A DNA stretch of 64,000 nucleotides from Mycoplasmopsis agalactiae 14628 (GTDB lineage Bacteria; Bacillota_I; Bacilli_A; Mycoplasmatales; Metamycoplasmataceae), in NCBI RefSeq assembly GCF_000266865.1, contig NZ_AJPR01000011.1, positions 367,602 to 431,601 of the forward strand, in the 5' to 3' direction. Below the pieces are notes generated by a model that was given only the letters and a program-made list of their open reading frames with translations, ran no database searches and was not told the origin of the DNA. The translations under genes were made by a program, and so were the position numbers. How positions within the stretch are numbered: position 1 is the stretch's first letter; each line of letters begins with the position of its first letter. Shown one piece after another: positions 12,639-24,907 of the stretch.

Positions 12639-12766
12639 TTTATAACAAAAAAATTTATTTGTGCTTTTAAAAAAACACTTTCCCTTTAGACTTATTTCTG
12701 TATTCCCTTTTTATAGGGTTTTTAGTTAAGTTAATTAAGTTTTTAAAATAATAATTTAGGAGTAAT

Positions 12767-15058
12767 ATGAGTATTTTCAAAAAGAAAAAGAGCAGAATTT
12801 TGCTAATTTCTCTTTCAGCTGGAATAGTGGCTTCTGTCTCTTCTGGTGCCTTAATTTATAACGCTGCTAGTGACAATAATTTAAGCAAATTATTATTCTC
12901 AAATGAAAGCGATTCACTGCTTCATCCTTCAAGCAATGTTGATTACTCAAGAACAGTTAATTCAATTACTGATAAAAACATTAAAGAGTTATCAAAGCAG
13001 CCAAAAGTTTTAGAAAAACCTGAAGATATAGAACCTATTATTACTCCTAAAATTGAAATTAAACCAGAAGAAACAATTACTCCTTCTAAAGTAGAAGAAG
13101 CTAAGCCAGCTGAACCAGCTGCTACTCCAGAACCTCCTAGAATTACTCCTGAAATTAAAAACTATAAGCCTGATATTTCTGCGTTAGTAGAAAGAACCGA
13201 AAAAGTTAGAATTTTTGGTGTTGAAGTTAATGCAAAAGTTTTAGCCCGTCCTGATAGACCTGTGTCTGAAAGGGATAAAGCAAGCGGAATAACTAATCCT
13301 AATCCTTACCAAAATGTGACTGTGTCTAAGTTACTAGGCATTGAAGTAACCGAAGATTTAGAGAAGAAAGTTATTGAAAATGCTTTAGGAGATGGCGATA
13401 AAGGACAAGGGATTGGTTTATTTAGTAATAATTTATTTAAAATTGCTGACATAATAGGAACATATGAAGGGCTAGCTAAAGCCGAAGATGTTTTAGTTAA
13501 GCAAAATCCAGGCACATGAGGCGAACAAATACATCGTTATAAGCAGTTAATTGATTCGGGGAAATTTAGAGATTTTCTAAAAGATGGCAAACGTGAAGAA
13601 TATGAAAACCATGTTAAATCAGGATTCTTCAAAACCCCAAATCAAAAATATTTATGAATTATTATTAACTTAGATAAAAGTAAGTTTACAAAAATATCTC
13701 AAAAGTCATTAAATTATCTTAAGCAAGGATTGGCTATTGATCCAAGAAATGCAATTATTAATGCTGATGGTGAAATCGATTCATTAGGTTGAGATGTGCC
13801 TGATCAATATAACACAGTAACTTCTAGACTATCTAGAGATAATTCAACTAGAAGAGCATTTGACTATGATGAATGATATCTTCGTTCATCGGATTCTATT
13901 GTTTCAGGAACATTTCCTGGATGAGATAAAAAAGATAAGACTCAAGATTATAAAGATTCTTACAACATCCAACCAAGTGATGGCATAAAAGTTTTTGAAT
14001 TAACTAGAAAAAACCCTGTTAATGATGGAAGTAAGAAAAATAGCGGCATTGTGGTTGAAATAGATGCTGCCAATTCTTCTGGATATGGCAAAATAAAAGA
14101 GTTAATTGAAAAATTCAAAGCAAATAACAAAGAAATAACTTCATACAGAATTTTCAACATGGGAGTAACTAGCCCTACCCAAGAGTTTAAAGACATACTT
14201 AAAGCTCTGCCAGATAAATTACCACAATTAGAATTATTCTTCTCAGCACAAGCTACAAACACTTCTAGCTTAATTGCTCTTAAAGACAAAAACATTAAAG
14301 AATTATCATTATTTACAATGGGTAATTCATTATTAGATTCATGATCATTTAATCCTTGATCATTAAACAAGGTTGAATGAATTAACACAAATGATTACAA
14401 CGTTAGTGCACAGTATCCACCTAATACACCTATAGCAACAAGAATTTCATTTGATACAGTTGCTTTTGATGCTGAGGATTATACAGGTGATGGCAACTAT
14501 GAAAGAATCAACAACGGCCTAAGAATGGTTTATTTTGTAAGAAACAATGAACCATTTTTCCAAGGAAGACACGGTTCAGGACTTGAACCTGATACTGCTG
14601 AAGGCGGAAATAGTTATCCAACTGGTTTAGACTTTTCAAGAGTGCCAAACATCAAATCACTAAAAGGCTTAGTATTCCATGATGTTGAAAAGCCTAATAA
14701 TGGTTCTAGAAAAATTAAAAGACTTACTTTAGCTAACTCAAGCGATTCATTTGAAATCTCTTCAGATGAATTAAGTGCTGCTGGACTAGAAAACTTAGCA
14801 ATTGGCGAACCTGAACCACCTAAAATTTTCTTTAGTAATGGAAGCGGAACAAAATCAATCAAGATTAAGCTAAAAGATGGATCTACAACGCTAGACGGCA
14901 ACGCCATAGAAAACCTTCGTAAATTCTATGCTTATAGTGATTCACTTAAATCAGGAAATAAGTCAATCAAGGTTGAGTCTAATGCTACTGCATTAAAACA
15001 ACAGCTAGCTGGTTTAGGCTACAGTGTTGAAGAAGATAGTGGATTGCAATATACCTAA
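12767..15058 (+). CDS. mib: MIB3, immunoglobulin-binding surface protein
   Basis: 763 residues, the longest of the three. It has the anchor segment ILLISLSAGIVASVSSGALI, a long Glu/Pro/Thr spacer to about residue 140, KVRIFGVEVNAKV at the start of the folded part, and the shared QLELFFSAQATNTSSLIALK block. AGGAG precedes the ATG by 4 nt. The 205-bp gap before it likely carries its promoter. MIP2 starts 29 nt after the stop, making MIB3-MIP2 the second complete binder/protease pair. Function is inferred from the family. Confidence 0.92.
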
Positions 15059-15063
15059 TTTAC

Positions 15064-15074
15064 CTATAAAACAG
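15064..15074 (+). repeat. CTATAAAACAG word, MIB3/MIP2 junction
   Basis: One of nine exact copies of an 11-base word in the window. The others are at 17667, 37912, 41382, 49352, 54609, 56153, 57632 and 61646, on either strand. Confidence 0.85.
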
Positions 15075-15087
15075 TGAGAAACATACT

Positions 15088-17664
15088 ATGAATAAAAACA
15101 AAAAGATTTTATTAATTACTTCTGCAAGCATACTAACTCCTGCTTCAGTAGTTGTTGCTGCCCAGTGCAACACAAACCAGAATAATTCACAAGCTGTAGC
15201 AAGAGTTCAAGACTTAAGCAGTGAAGAGTTTCAAAAATTGATAGCCCAAACTAGTGACTATTCACAATTAGTTAAACTAGTTTTTGGCTCAGATGGTGGT
15301 AGACCACTAAGCGAATTATTACCTTCACAAATTGAAGATAATTCACATAACTTAAGCGCTGTTGTTAATGAAAAGTATGCTGATATCATTGATGCTAATG
15401 TAGTTAATGCTACAACTGAAAAACAGTTGCCAATTATTATCTCTAATGCTAAAGGTGAATTAAATGTTTTTATTAATTTTAAAAACAAAAAAACAAATGA
15501 AACAGCAGAAAAAGCATTTAGGGTTACAGGACTAAAGTCAAATAATGGTTTACACCATTCAGGAGTACTTCAAAGAGATCCAAATGATGCTCTTAAAGGC
15601 GCTGGTGGTTTCAAAACTTATTTAGGCTGAAATCAAAAAGAACGTTTTGATTATGACAATAAGCTTTATGTGGATAGCATTAAAAGCTGATGAGGTGGCG
15701 GTGATATATTAGCAAAACGTGGGCTTGAAAAAACAACTGCTGAACAAAAGAAAAAATTTGATGATTTAGCTAAAACTGTTGGTTTCGATAGCTATGATAA
15801 TGCTGCAGCAAAAGGATTTTCTCTCCCTGTTTATAGTACTGATGGCCAAGTAAGCGGTCTTAAAATCTTTAATAATGAAGTAGGTAAATCAGCTTCACAT
15901 ATTGATACTTTAGGTAGAGAATTGCCTAAGACAAATGGACTTGCTAGAACAATTCCTAATAAAACTTACCAAACAATTGCAAAGCAAACTTACCAAATCA
16001 CATTTAATTTCAAAAAAGATTTCAAAAGGGAGTTAGCTGAAATTGAGAAGAATATTAAGTTTTTCACTGATAAATCTGATGAACAAATAAGACAATATTT
16101 AGATAGCCAAATACAAATATTAACTGGCAATCATGAGTTTGCTCTTAGAGAAATAGAAAAAAAATGAGCATCACTTTCAGACGAAGCTAAAAAAGGTTTA
16201 GATGAGGCTCATAAAAAAGAAATTGAAGAAGAAAAAAAGAGGTATGAAGAAGAAAAAAATAAATATTCTTCATGAACAAAAACCGAGTTGCTTAAATGAC
16301 AGAATGAAGAAAAACAAAAAATAGAAGACAAGAAAAAAACTGGAGAATTTGGAGATAGAGTTTCAGGAACTATCTGAATTATGGACTACCAGCTTCCAGA
16401 AAATAATAAAACTGCTACAAAGTTCTATTTTGGTACTAACTCGCACGTTGCAAAAGTCTTAAAAGAACACGACTTAACAGGATTTTCTCTTTCTAGAGTC
16501 GATGAAAATGTTGGTGTTCATTCAACTTTCAAATTCAATGACTTGGATCCAAACTTTAAAAAGTTTAGTTTTACTAACCCAAAAGATATGATAAGCAATG
16601 TTTTTGATGCTGTTGATTTTATGAATACAAGTCCTAGAGATTACATTGATAATAGCCAAAAAGAAGAGTACAAAGATGCAGAAGAATACATAGACTTTGC
16701 AGTTATTGAAATTGACTTTGAAAAGTTAAATCCTTCAGAAGTAATTATATGAAGTGAAAACAGAGATATAGGCAACACTATACCACAAAAAGGTAATAAG
16801 GAAGAACTTATAAAATTAATTACAAATAATTATCAAACTGACACAAAGAACCATGTTAAATTCAAATCAAAATCATATTTAGATAGCTATGATGAAATCG
16901 ATGTCCCATTAGCAATTGATGATAAAAATAAAGAAGATATCGAAAAATGAAATAGTAAGGAAGGTTTATTCATTTTAGGCTATCCTCGTGCTGATAAAGA
17001 CTTTTATTTAGATAGATACATAGATGAAGATGCTATTAAAGTTTCTAAGGAAAACTATTCACTGTGAGTAAATGGTGATCATAAATGATACAAACAACTA
17101 GCTACACCAGAAGGACAGCAACCTGCTTTTCCTGAATATTCAGTTAATAATGGTGGCAGATTATCATATCAAATAGGATATAGGACTTTTACTGATAAAC
17201 CTGGACTAACAGATGGCTTTCTAGCCGCTCCTACAATTGGTGGTGAGTTTTATTCAATAACTGACAAAAGTGATAGTAAAACAAAGAGATACGTCAATTA
17301 TGGACTTCACTTAATGCCTAGATTCTATGCTCCTAATGGTGGTGCATCTGGTTCTAGTGTTAGAAACAAAAACAATGAATTAATTGCAGTATATCATGCA
17401 TCAAATGACAGCGCAAAAACTGGTTTAGCAGCTATATTCAGATCTCCTGGTAAAGATTACAATAAGCTTTTTGGAAAATACAACCTTCCACAATATGACT
17501 TAATTTATGGTGGTGGTAAAGAACAAAAAAATTCATATAGGCAAGCATTACAAGAAAAGTATAAGTCAATGAATGGTAATTTTAAGACTAAATTATTTGA
17601 TAAGGGCTTAGAAGAAAACAACATTCCTGAAGCGTTCAAATTCAATAACAATCAAGCCAAATAA
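15088..17664 (+). CDS. mip: MIP2, immunoglobulin-cleaving serine protease lipoprotein (DUF31)
   Basis: 858 residues with the lipobox SVVVAAQC, a predicted surface lipoprotein. It is colinear with MIP1: N-terminal domain, Lys/Glu-rich coiled coil (about 300-420), then the protease domain with TNSHV (His453), FAVIEIDFE and GGASGSSV (Ser754). All three catalytic motifs are intact. The ribosome-binding site is weak (GTGAGAAA). A copy of the CTATAAAACAG word lies between MIB3 and this gene, and a second lies just after its stop. At least seven TGA codons read as Trp. Confidence 0.93.
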
Positions 17665-17666
17665 TC

Positions 17667-17677
17667 CTATAAAACAG
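17667..17677 (+). repeat. CTATAAAACAG word, MIP2/F1-like cluster junction
   Basis: Exact copy starting 3 nt after the MIP2 stop codon and 40 nt before the first gene of the F1-like cluster. Confidence 0.85.
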
Positions 17678-17716
17678 CTTTATTAGCAAAATAAAAAATA
17701 TTAGTAAAGGAGCAAA

Positions 17717-19228
17717 ATGCATTCAAAATCCATTAATATTGAAGAAAAAAGAATTTATGATGATAGCCAAAGTTTAGCAAATAAACAAAGAAAAAGTTTT
17801 ATTGCTTCACTATATAAATCATTGCTTTTGTCATATTTCTTTATTTCAATGCTATGCTTACTATTTTTAATGCCTTATGGATTATTTAGTAAAAAAATAA
17901 TTGGCTCTTACCATTTTATATTTGACTTTTCAGTTCTTACCACTTTAGATGCTAACTGAATATTCATCTTTAGACTATGCCTTTTTGGATTTATATACTT
18001 TTATGGACTATTAAAAGCTTATTTAAATATCAATAAAAATAAAGAGCGCATAAAAATATATGCACTATGATTTAGCCTCTACTGAGCTTTGTCACTAACT
18101 GGATTTCTATTATTTTTTACCTTGCATATAATTGATGTTAAAAAGCTAGTTTATGTACTATTTGTTATAGTTATATACTTGCTTGCTGACATTTCATTTA
18201 CATTATTTAACTTTAAAACCAAGAAGAAAACTGAACCTGTTATATACTCAAGCAAAACACCTTTATTAATTGATATAGCTTCAAGAATCTTGCTTACAGC
18301 AATTACAATAGCAGTCTTTTTTGCTTGAGCATACACATATACAGGTGCTCCAAATACTTTTGTAAGAATGTTTGCTTTATTTAATGAAAGAAATCAAAAC
18401 ATTCCTTATAATGCTTTTTATAACGCTGCCTTTAAGTTATTTAAAGTCAAAAGCGTGCTTAATTTCATTATTGTCATTTTAATGTCACTAGTTATTGGCT
18501 TACTGTTAATAGGGCTTAAAATTTACTCAATATGATCACTAGCTTATAAACAAGTAAGATCGCAAATTTTTAAAGACAGATTACAACTTTACCTAGTTGG
18601 CATCTTAGCCTCAGCAATTTGATTACTTAGCTTATTTAGCTTAAAATACCCACCAACACATGAATTATTTGGCCAAGCTGAATCATTGCAATATTTAAAT
18701 ATTCTTTTTGGAATATTTAATGTAATAGCTGCATCAAGTTTTATTGCCTTACTATTTGTAAGAAAAATTAAGCTTAACAGCATATTAATTAAAACCACAA
18801 TTATGGCGCTATTTCAGTGAGTTATTTGAATAAGCTATATGATTGCTAACTTTATTAATAAGCAACCAACAATTGCCTTAATTAATTTATTGCTTACTGC
18901 TTTATCATCATTAATTATTTTCTACTTCTACTTTAGAAAAAGCAAGCTTAGTGCAATATCAAACTCACTTGCAATTAGTCTAAACACCATTTTATTATTC
19001 ATCTTAATTTTAGTATTTGGCTTTAATCAAGTACTTTTGGCTGAAAATAATAAAAGTTTAATCATACTAAGTACTAACTTGTCAGTAGCTCAAGTAATTT
19101 CAATTGTTATTGTCTTATTCCAAATGATTTATTTAACATACTCACTTACTCAATTAATATTAGTAATTAAAAAAACTTCAGTGCTTAATCAAGAAGTTAT
19201 AGAAAAGAGAAGCTATGAAAACGCATAA
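17717..19228 (+). CDS. Polytopic membrane protein of the F1-like ATPase cluster
   Basis: 503 residues with about 12 hydrophobic segments spread over the whole length, after a soluble ~35-residue N-terminus. It is the first of seven closely packed genes ending in alpha-like and beta-like F1 subunits. This is the gene set described for the mycoplasma type 3 'F1-like X0' ATPase, which always lies near MIB-MIP. The protein has no similarity that I recognise to F0 subunit a or c. It is a candidate for the membrane part that replaces F0, but nothing in the sequence shows ion translocation. AAAGGAGC precedes the ATG. Confidence 0.85.
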
Positions 19229-19709
19229 AAATGAAAACAATTTAATGTTTAATATTTATAACCAATATGAAGAAGCTAAAGCAAGTAATTTTTTTGTTAA
19301 TTACAACAAATTAATGGCGCAAGTGTTGCTAGAGTGCAATCTTGGCTTTAGCTCTGATGAGTATGTTAAATTTGGTAAAATGTTTGATGAAGCATTAGCT
19401 AAAAAATATGACATTGTTTTAGAAAAGTTTGTAATTAGCTTTAATGTTAATCTTAAATTTAGTGCTGATGCCTTAGTGCCTGTGTTAAAAGCTGATGAAG
19501 ATTCAAATACTGAAGCATTTAACTTCAAAAGTGCTAATGATGAAAAATTTAATAAGTTACTAAACTTTTATAACAAGTTAGTAAACAGCTTGATTTTAGC
19601 TGATAAATATGTTGAATTATTTCCCAATATCATTGTTTTTAGGTCTAAAAACACCAAATCACTTAAAGTTCTTTTTGATGCAAAAAGTGCATTATTCAGA
19701 GGTGAATAA
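19215..19709 (+). CDS. Small soluble protein of the F1-like ATPase cluster
   Basis: 164 residues, mostly helical in appearance, without a signal peptide or membrane segment. It overlaps the preceding gene by 14 nt and the next by one base (TAATG), so translation is probably coupled. I do not recognise the fold. Its position between the membrane protein and the gamma-like gene suggests a cytoplasmic subunit or linker of the same complex, by context only. Confidence 0.8.
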   Translation: MKTHKNENNLMFNIYNQYEEAKASNFFVNYNKLMAQVLLECNLGFSSDEYVKFGKMFDEALAKKYDIVLEKFVISFNVNLKFSADALVPVLKADEDSNTEAFNFKSANDEKFNKLLNFYNKLVNSLILADKYVELFPNIIVFRSKNTKSLKVLFDAKSALFRGE

Positions 19710-20629
19710 TGGATTTAAAAAAGTTAGAAAATAAGTTAGACAATCTAAAAAGAATTGAGCAAAAGGTTAATAATGATAAAAATATTTTGCTTATTGACAT
19801 AATGAAGCAAAATAGACTACTTTCATTTTATGTAAAAAATGCTAGACATAATAAAAATATGATTTTAGCCTTAAGAAATGAATACTCATTTAAAAGCTTG
19901 CTAGTTTCAAAAGATGATTATCCATTTAAGTCACTAGCAATTATTAAAAAAATAAGAAATTTATTCATTAAACCTAAAGAATTATGAATTTATTTAACTG
20001 AAGAGCAAAAATATGCAACCGATTCATATTCAAGATATGAAAATAACATTTTAAGTAACACTAAAAAAGTTAGTGCTGACTTTATCACAATAGGTAAAAG
20101 AGCACAAGAATTTTGTAAGTCTAATAATTTAAATATTATCTATGAAATTGATAATTCAGATATTTATTCAGATTTATCATGAAGACTATGCCAAATTATT
20201 AAATTTTTATTTGCTCAAGAGAATTATGAATCATTACACTTTGTAATAAATTCAAACAAAAACATAAACGGCAATTTTACCATTTTGCCTGTAAATGAGT
20301 TTAATATAGACATTTTGAGTGAATCAAGTTATGAATCAGAAGATGTTAATATTAGGAATTTTAAAATTTTCCCAAATATTGACCAATACATTAGCAGTCA
20401 AATAAATTCATTTATAGAAAACTCAGTGCAATCTCTTTTAGTTGAATCATCATTTTATAAGTCAAAAATTGGTTTAGTTTCAACTAACAAAATCATCAAT
20501 GAAATTGATGAAGAAATGAAGAAAATAGGCAAGAAAATAATTAGAATCAAACGTGAAAACGAAATCGAAGAAATTGTTTTACTAACTAGCAACAATAAAA
20601 AATTTCTTTCTAGAGAGGGTAATAACTAA
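19709..20629 (+). CDS. Gamma-like subunit of the F1-like ATPase
   Basis: 306 residues, close to the ~290 of F1 gamma. The N-terminus is a charged helix (LENKLDNLKRIEQKVNNDKN) and the C-terminal ~60 residues form another (SSFYKSKIGLVSTNKI to RENEIEEIVLL). This resembles gamma's paired coiled coil, including the terminal T-x-E-I-x-EIV-like ending. The middle part could be the Rossmann-like domain. Start overlaps the upstream stop in TAATG. The assignment comes from my reading of helix pattern and length; sequence identity to true gamma is low. Confidence 0.65.
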
Positions 20630-21093
20630 TGAGTCAAAAGGGTTTTAATGTTGTTATCAACTTTATAGGAAATAAAGAAGCAGTTTTCAATAATGCATTA
20701 GTTTATTTTAATGCTGATGAAGAAGGGGACTGAGTTCAGTTAGTTGATAATTCAATTTTGGGCTATGAAATTATCTTGCTTAAAATAGTTGATTTAAACA
20801 CTAATATTAGTAAATATATATTTGCAAAAAATACAAATATTACAGTTTCAAATAATACAATTAGTATTTACACATTTTCACAATTAGCCTTTTTTATAGA
20901 GACAAAAGTCAAAAAACAATATAGCGAACAATATAAAGAAGTAAACAAAAAAGTTGTTGCCTTAGAAGCTATGCAACAATTAGGAATGAGCATTGATCAA
21001 TTATTAGAGTTCAATAAATTAAAAGAAGAAAAATATATTCTAAAGATGAAAAATATACATAAGTTAAAGGAAGAGGAGCTTTATGAAGATTAA
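20629..21093 (+). CDS. Epsilon-like subunit of the F1-like ATPase
   Basis: 154 residues. The first ~95 look like the beta-sandwich of F1 epsilon, in particular KYIFAKNTNITVSNNTISIYT, which resembles epsilon's 'a-x-x-G-x-x-E-V-x-x-N-x-V-x-I' edge. The last ~50 residues are a Lys/Glu-rich helical pair. An in-frame TGA at codon 35 reads as Trp. The start overlaps the gamma-like stop by one base, and the next gene starts 11 nt before this stop. Epsilon-like is my inference from fold pattern and gene order. Confidence 0.6.
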
Positions 21094-23329
21094 AAAGATA
21101 CTTCTATTTGCTAAAACAATTAGCCCAGCACTTACTGCTCCTGTTGCTTTAGCTTCTGTAAGTGCTAGAGGAAATTTAGACAAGCGTTTAGATGGCACTG
21201 AGAGTAATGGCAATGGAAATTCAGGATCTAGCACAGGCAATAATTCTGGAAGCTCTAACAATGGTGCAAATGGTTCAAGCGGTGCAGGCAGTTCATCATC
21301 TCGAGGAAAAGGAGTAAGCCCTCAATTTAGCTCTTTTGCTGATAAAGCTAAAAAGGCTGTTGATGCAGCATTAAAAGAAGCGGTTGAAAAAGTTATTAAT
21401 TTTACAGAAGCTGAACTTAAGAAAATTGACTTATCAAAACCGCAAGAAGAAAACAAAGAAAGCAAAGAAACTTATTTAGAAAAATTAGAGAAGCAAGTGT
21501 ACTTAAAGGCTTTAAATAAGCTTTTTAAGGAAAAAAAGAGTTCTTTAAATAGTGTTGAAGACTATGCCAAATTAGGACTTCCAGTAACTTTCCCGTTTGT
21601 TATTTCTAAAGACAAAAAATATGACGTTGGTACTGTAACTTATAATGGTAAAGAATATAAGGATATAAAAATTGGTAAAGAATCTGACCGTGACTATTCT
21701 AAAGTTATTGAAACCAATAATAAAGACAGCATAACTAAATCAGGTGAAGAAGAAAACATTGCCTCAAATCCACAATTTGAAGCTGCTTTAAATAAATATA
21801 CTCAAGACTTAAATAAATCAATTTTGGAAATGGTTTATAATCCTAAGGAAATTCCAAAATTTGGTAAAGATATCTTTTTAGAAGATGCTAAATTTGATGC
21901 TAAAGAAGGTTTTACAGTTAAACATCCACAAAATAGCCAAAGCTGAGATGATTACATTGTAAAAAGCATTAAGCCTAAATTTGTTGATTTTGACTTAAAG
22001 CAAAATCAAGAGTTTAAAGTAATAGATGAAACTCAGCCTTCACCTAAAGTTAATCCACCTAACTTGCCTGATATTAATAATAAGCCTTTAGTTCCTGGCA
22101 AGCCACCTACAAATAATGAGACAGCTAATCCTTTTGATCAGTCAGAAACATTATTATATTTAGAACCATATGCTAATTATAGATATTCAAGCAGTTCAAC
22201 TAATGCTTTAGCTAACTTGCTTAGAAACTCTAGCGATACTGATAAAGAAAAAATATTTTTCTTCAATAACCCTATAAATACAAGATTTAAATACACTGTT
22301 AATGATGTAGATAATTCTGGTGTTGCAACTGTTAAAATAACTGATACAGCTAAGAAAAGTAGCTTTAGAACATACAACATTCAAAAAAATAACTTTAGTT
22401 CAGATCCAAGATATATGTTTTTATTCCAAAAACAATCAGAAACCTTGAGTGCAAAATTTACACAGCTATATAAAGCACTGATGCTAGATGAAAAAATTGA
22501 TTATGCAAAGCTAGCTCATAATGAATTGCAATTATCTCTTTTTGGTATGGTTAATACCGCTACTAAGATAGTTACTGACCAAAAATTTGTTGAGCTATGA
22601 AACAATACTATTGTTAAGTATGCTGAAAAAATTGACACTCCAAAAAATGATGATGATTACAAAAATATTGTTGCTAATTCTAGTGAAATTGTAATCAATG
22701 AATTAATTCAAGCGCTAAGTGCTTCTGAATTAAACAATCAGCCATTTTGAAATTCATTAGTTAATGCACTTTCAGTAGTTGAAAGTGATTTAAAAGAAAT
22801 AGCAAATCATAAAGAAACTAGAGCAAAAATAATAAGTAAGTTTAAAGCTTTTAAATTAGACTTTAAAGTATTAGATAACACATTTAATTTATTAAATGAT
22901 TCACTACTAAAACTAAGAGCATCAGCTAACAACTGAGCTAAAAGTTTTCAATATAGCAAATGATTTGATGAATATACAGCTAACGTGGCTGATGTAAGAG
23001 AAAACATTGAATTTTTAAGAGACTTTTTAGAACCAGCAGTACCTAATGAAAAGTCTGAAGAGTTTAAAAAATTACAAGATAGCTATACTAAAGCTATAAA
23101 CAAAATAAAAAGTAGTAAAAGCAGTGTTAAAAGAGCATATTATGCTCTTGGTGGCACACTATTAATAATAGGACTAATTCTATCACTAACTAATGTCTTA
23201 ATATTTACACTTAAGTATAAAAACAAATTAAATAAAGCAATTAAAGGTGCCTTTGGTATTTCAATTTCAGTTTCAGCTATAGTGGCTCTTGTTGGAATAA
23301 TTTTAATATTACTAGGACTTAAAGGATAA
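21083..23329 (+). CDS. Large surface-exposed membrane protein of the F1-like ATPase cluster
   Basis: 748 residues. An N-terminal signal-like hydrophobic stretch is followed by a Gly/Ser/Asn-rich low-complexity linker (about 45-80). A long extracellular-type domain comes next, then two C-terminal membrane helices (about 690-712 and 726-746) ending in GLKG. Topology thus suggests a big outside domain tied to the membrane next to the F1-like motor. I see no enzyme motif. It is a candidate for passing motor movement to the surface, where MIB and MIP act; that is inference from position. Confidence 0.82.
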
Positions 23330-23332
23330 TAA

Positions 23333-24907
23333 ATGAAAGCAAATGATAATATAAACATTATTACAAATGTCAAATCAGCTTCTAATGATATGCCTAAAAT
23401 AAGTGCTGTATTTGACTATATTATAGAAGTAAAGGGAAAATTTAACTATAGACAACAACAAGTTTTCACTTCTAGCAAAAACAAAAATGCAAGACTATTT
23501 TTAATTAGTGCTTTTTCTGACACAGCTTATTTATTAAGCAATGAAGAAGGCAGAAAATTAGCTATAAATGACCAAATAGTTTTACTAAATGAAACAAATG
23601 AAGTATTTACCTCAAAGGAACATTTTGGCAAGGTTATTGATATTTATGGTAATGCCATTTTGCCAGTTGCACAAGTAATTAAAAAAGACGATTCAGCTGT
23701 TTCATCAGAAATTTTTAAGCTAGCACATGATTTAATGAAAGTGCAAAGACTAAATGAACAGCTATATACAGGAATTAATGCAATTGATTTATTAATTCCT
23801 ATTGGTAAAGGTCAAAGAGAATTAATTATTGGTGATAGACAAACAGGTAAAACACATATAGCACTTAATGCAATTATTAACCAAGCTGCCAAAGGAACTA
23901 AGTGTATTTATGTAGCAATTGGACAAAAAAGAGAGAGCATTTCACGAATTTATAATACTTTAAATCAGCACAATGCACTAAAAAACACAATTATTATTGA
24001 CGCTCCTGCTAACAGTGCTTATGAACAATATTTAGCACCTTATGTAGGTATGGCTCATGCTGAAAATATTTCAGCAACTGATGATGCACTAGTTATTTTT
24101 GATGACTTAACAAAGCACGCTAACATTTTTAGAGAAATTGCCCTATTAAGCAATAAACCAGTTGGAAAAGAAGCCATGCCAGGAGATATGTTCTTTGCTC
24201 ACTCACAATTATTAGAAAGAGCAGGCTCATATAAAGGCAAAAAAACTATTACAGCACTTCCTATTATCCAAACAGTTGATGGTGATATTACTAGCTTAAT
24301 TGCTTCTAATGTTATTTCTATAACTGACGGGCAAATTGTAACTAGTGCAAAATTATTTGCTAAAGGTATTTTGCCAGCTATTGACATTGACTTTTCAGTC
24401 TCTAGAACAGGCTCAAGCGTACAAGATAGAACAATAGCTAAAGTCGCTGGTGTAATTAATAAAATTTATAGAAAATACAAAAGACATCTTAAGCTTTCAA
24501 TGCTTGATTATGAATTAAACAAAGAAGTTTCAAACTTAATGTATAAAGGTAAAATGGTTGATAAACTCTTTGCACAAAGAGGTTATTCACTTTATTCATA
24601 TAATTTTGTGCTTATGATGAGCAAAATTATTCAATGATCATTAATTAAAAATGTAAAAGACGAACAAAAAGCATTAATGTTTATTGATGAATTTATCAAT
24701 AACTATGCTGATGGAAAAAAACAATTCGAAATAATGAAATCAAATGCTACCTATGATGATGAAATAATGAAAAGTTACTTTGCATTTGCCTTGCAAGAGT
24801 ATTCAAATTATGCAAATTTAGGTTGAGAATTGGAAAATGAACACAGTTTCTTGCCTATTTCTGAGTCATTTTTAAATGAAGCTGCACTTAAATTAGGAGA
24901 TAAATAA
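23333..24907 (+). CDS. F1-like ATPase alpha-like subunit
   Basis: 524 residues, aligned throughout with ATP synthase alpha. It has the P-loop GDRQTGKT, a Walker B region LVIFDDLTKHA, and the arginine-finger region DFSVSRTGSSVQ. The N-terminal ~25 residues and the C-terminal domain diverge from housekeeping AtpA. It lies directly before the beta-like gene, with TAATG overlap, and not with subunits a, c, b and delta, as in the mycoplasma F1-like clusters. Two TGA codons near the end read as Trp. Confidence 0.93.

Noticed and set aside
12562..12766. A possible replication origin at the DnaA-like boxes
   Set aside because: Only two boxes, no dnaA, dnaN or AT-rich unwinding repeats, and no change in gene direction around it.
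5415..17664. Apparent strings of broken genes when TGA is read as stop
   Set aside because: Frames stay aligned across each TGA, and TGA falls at Trp positions in conserved genes (for example EF-P and EF-Tu), so these are single genes in code 4.
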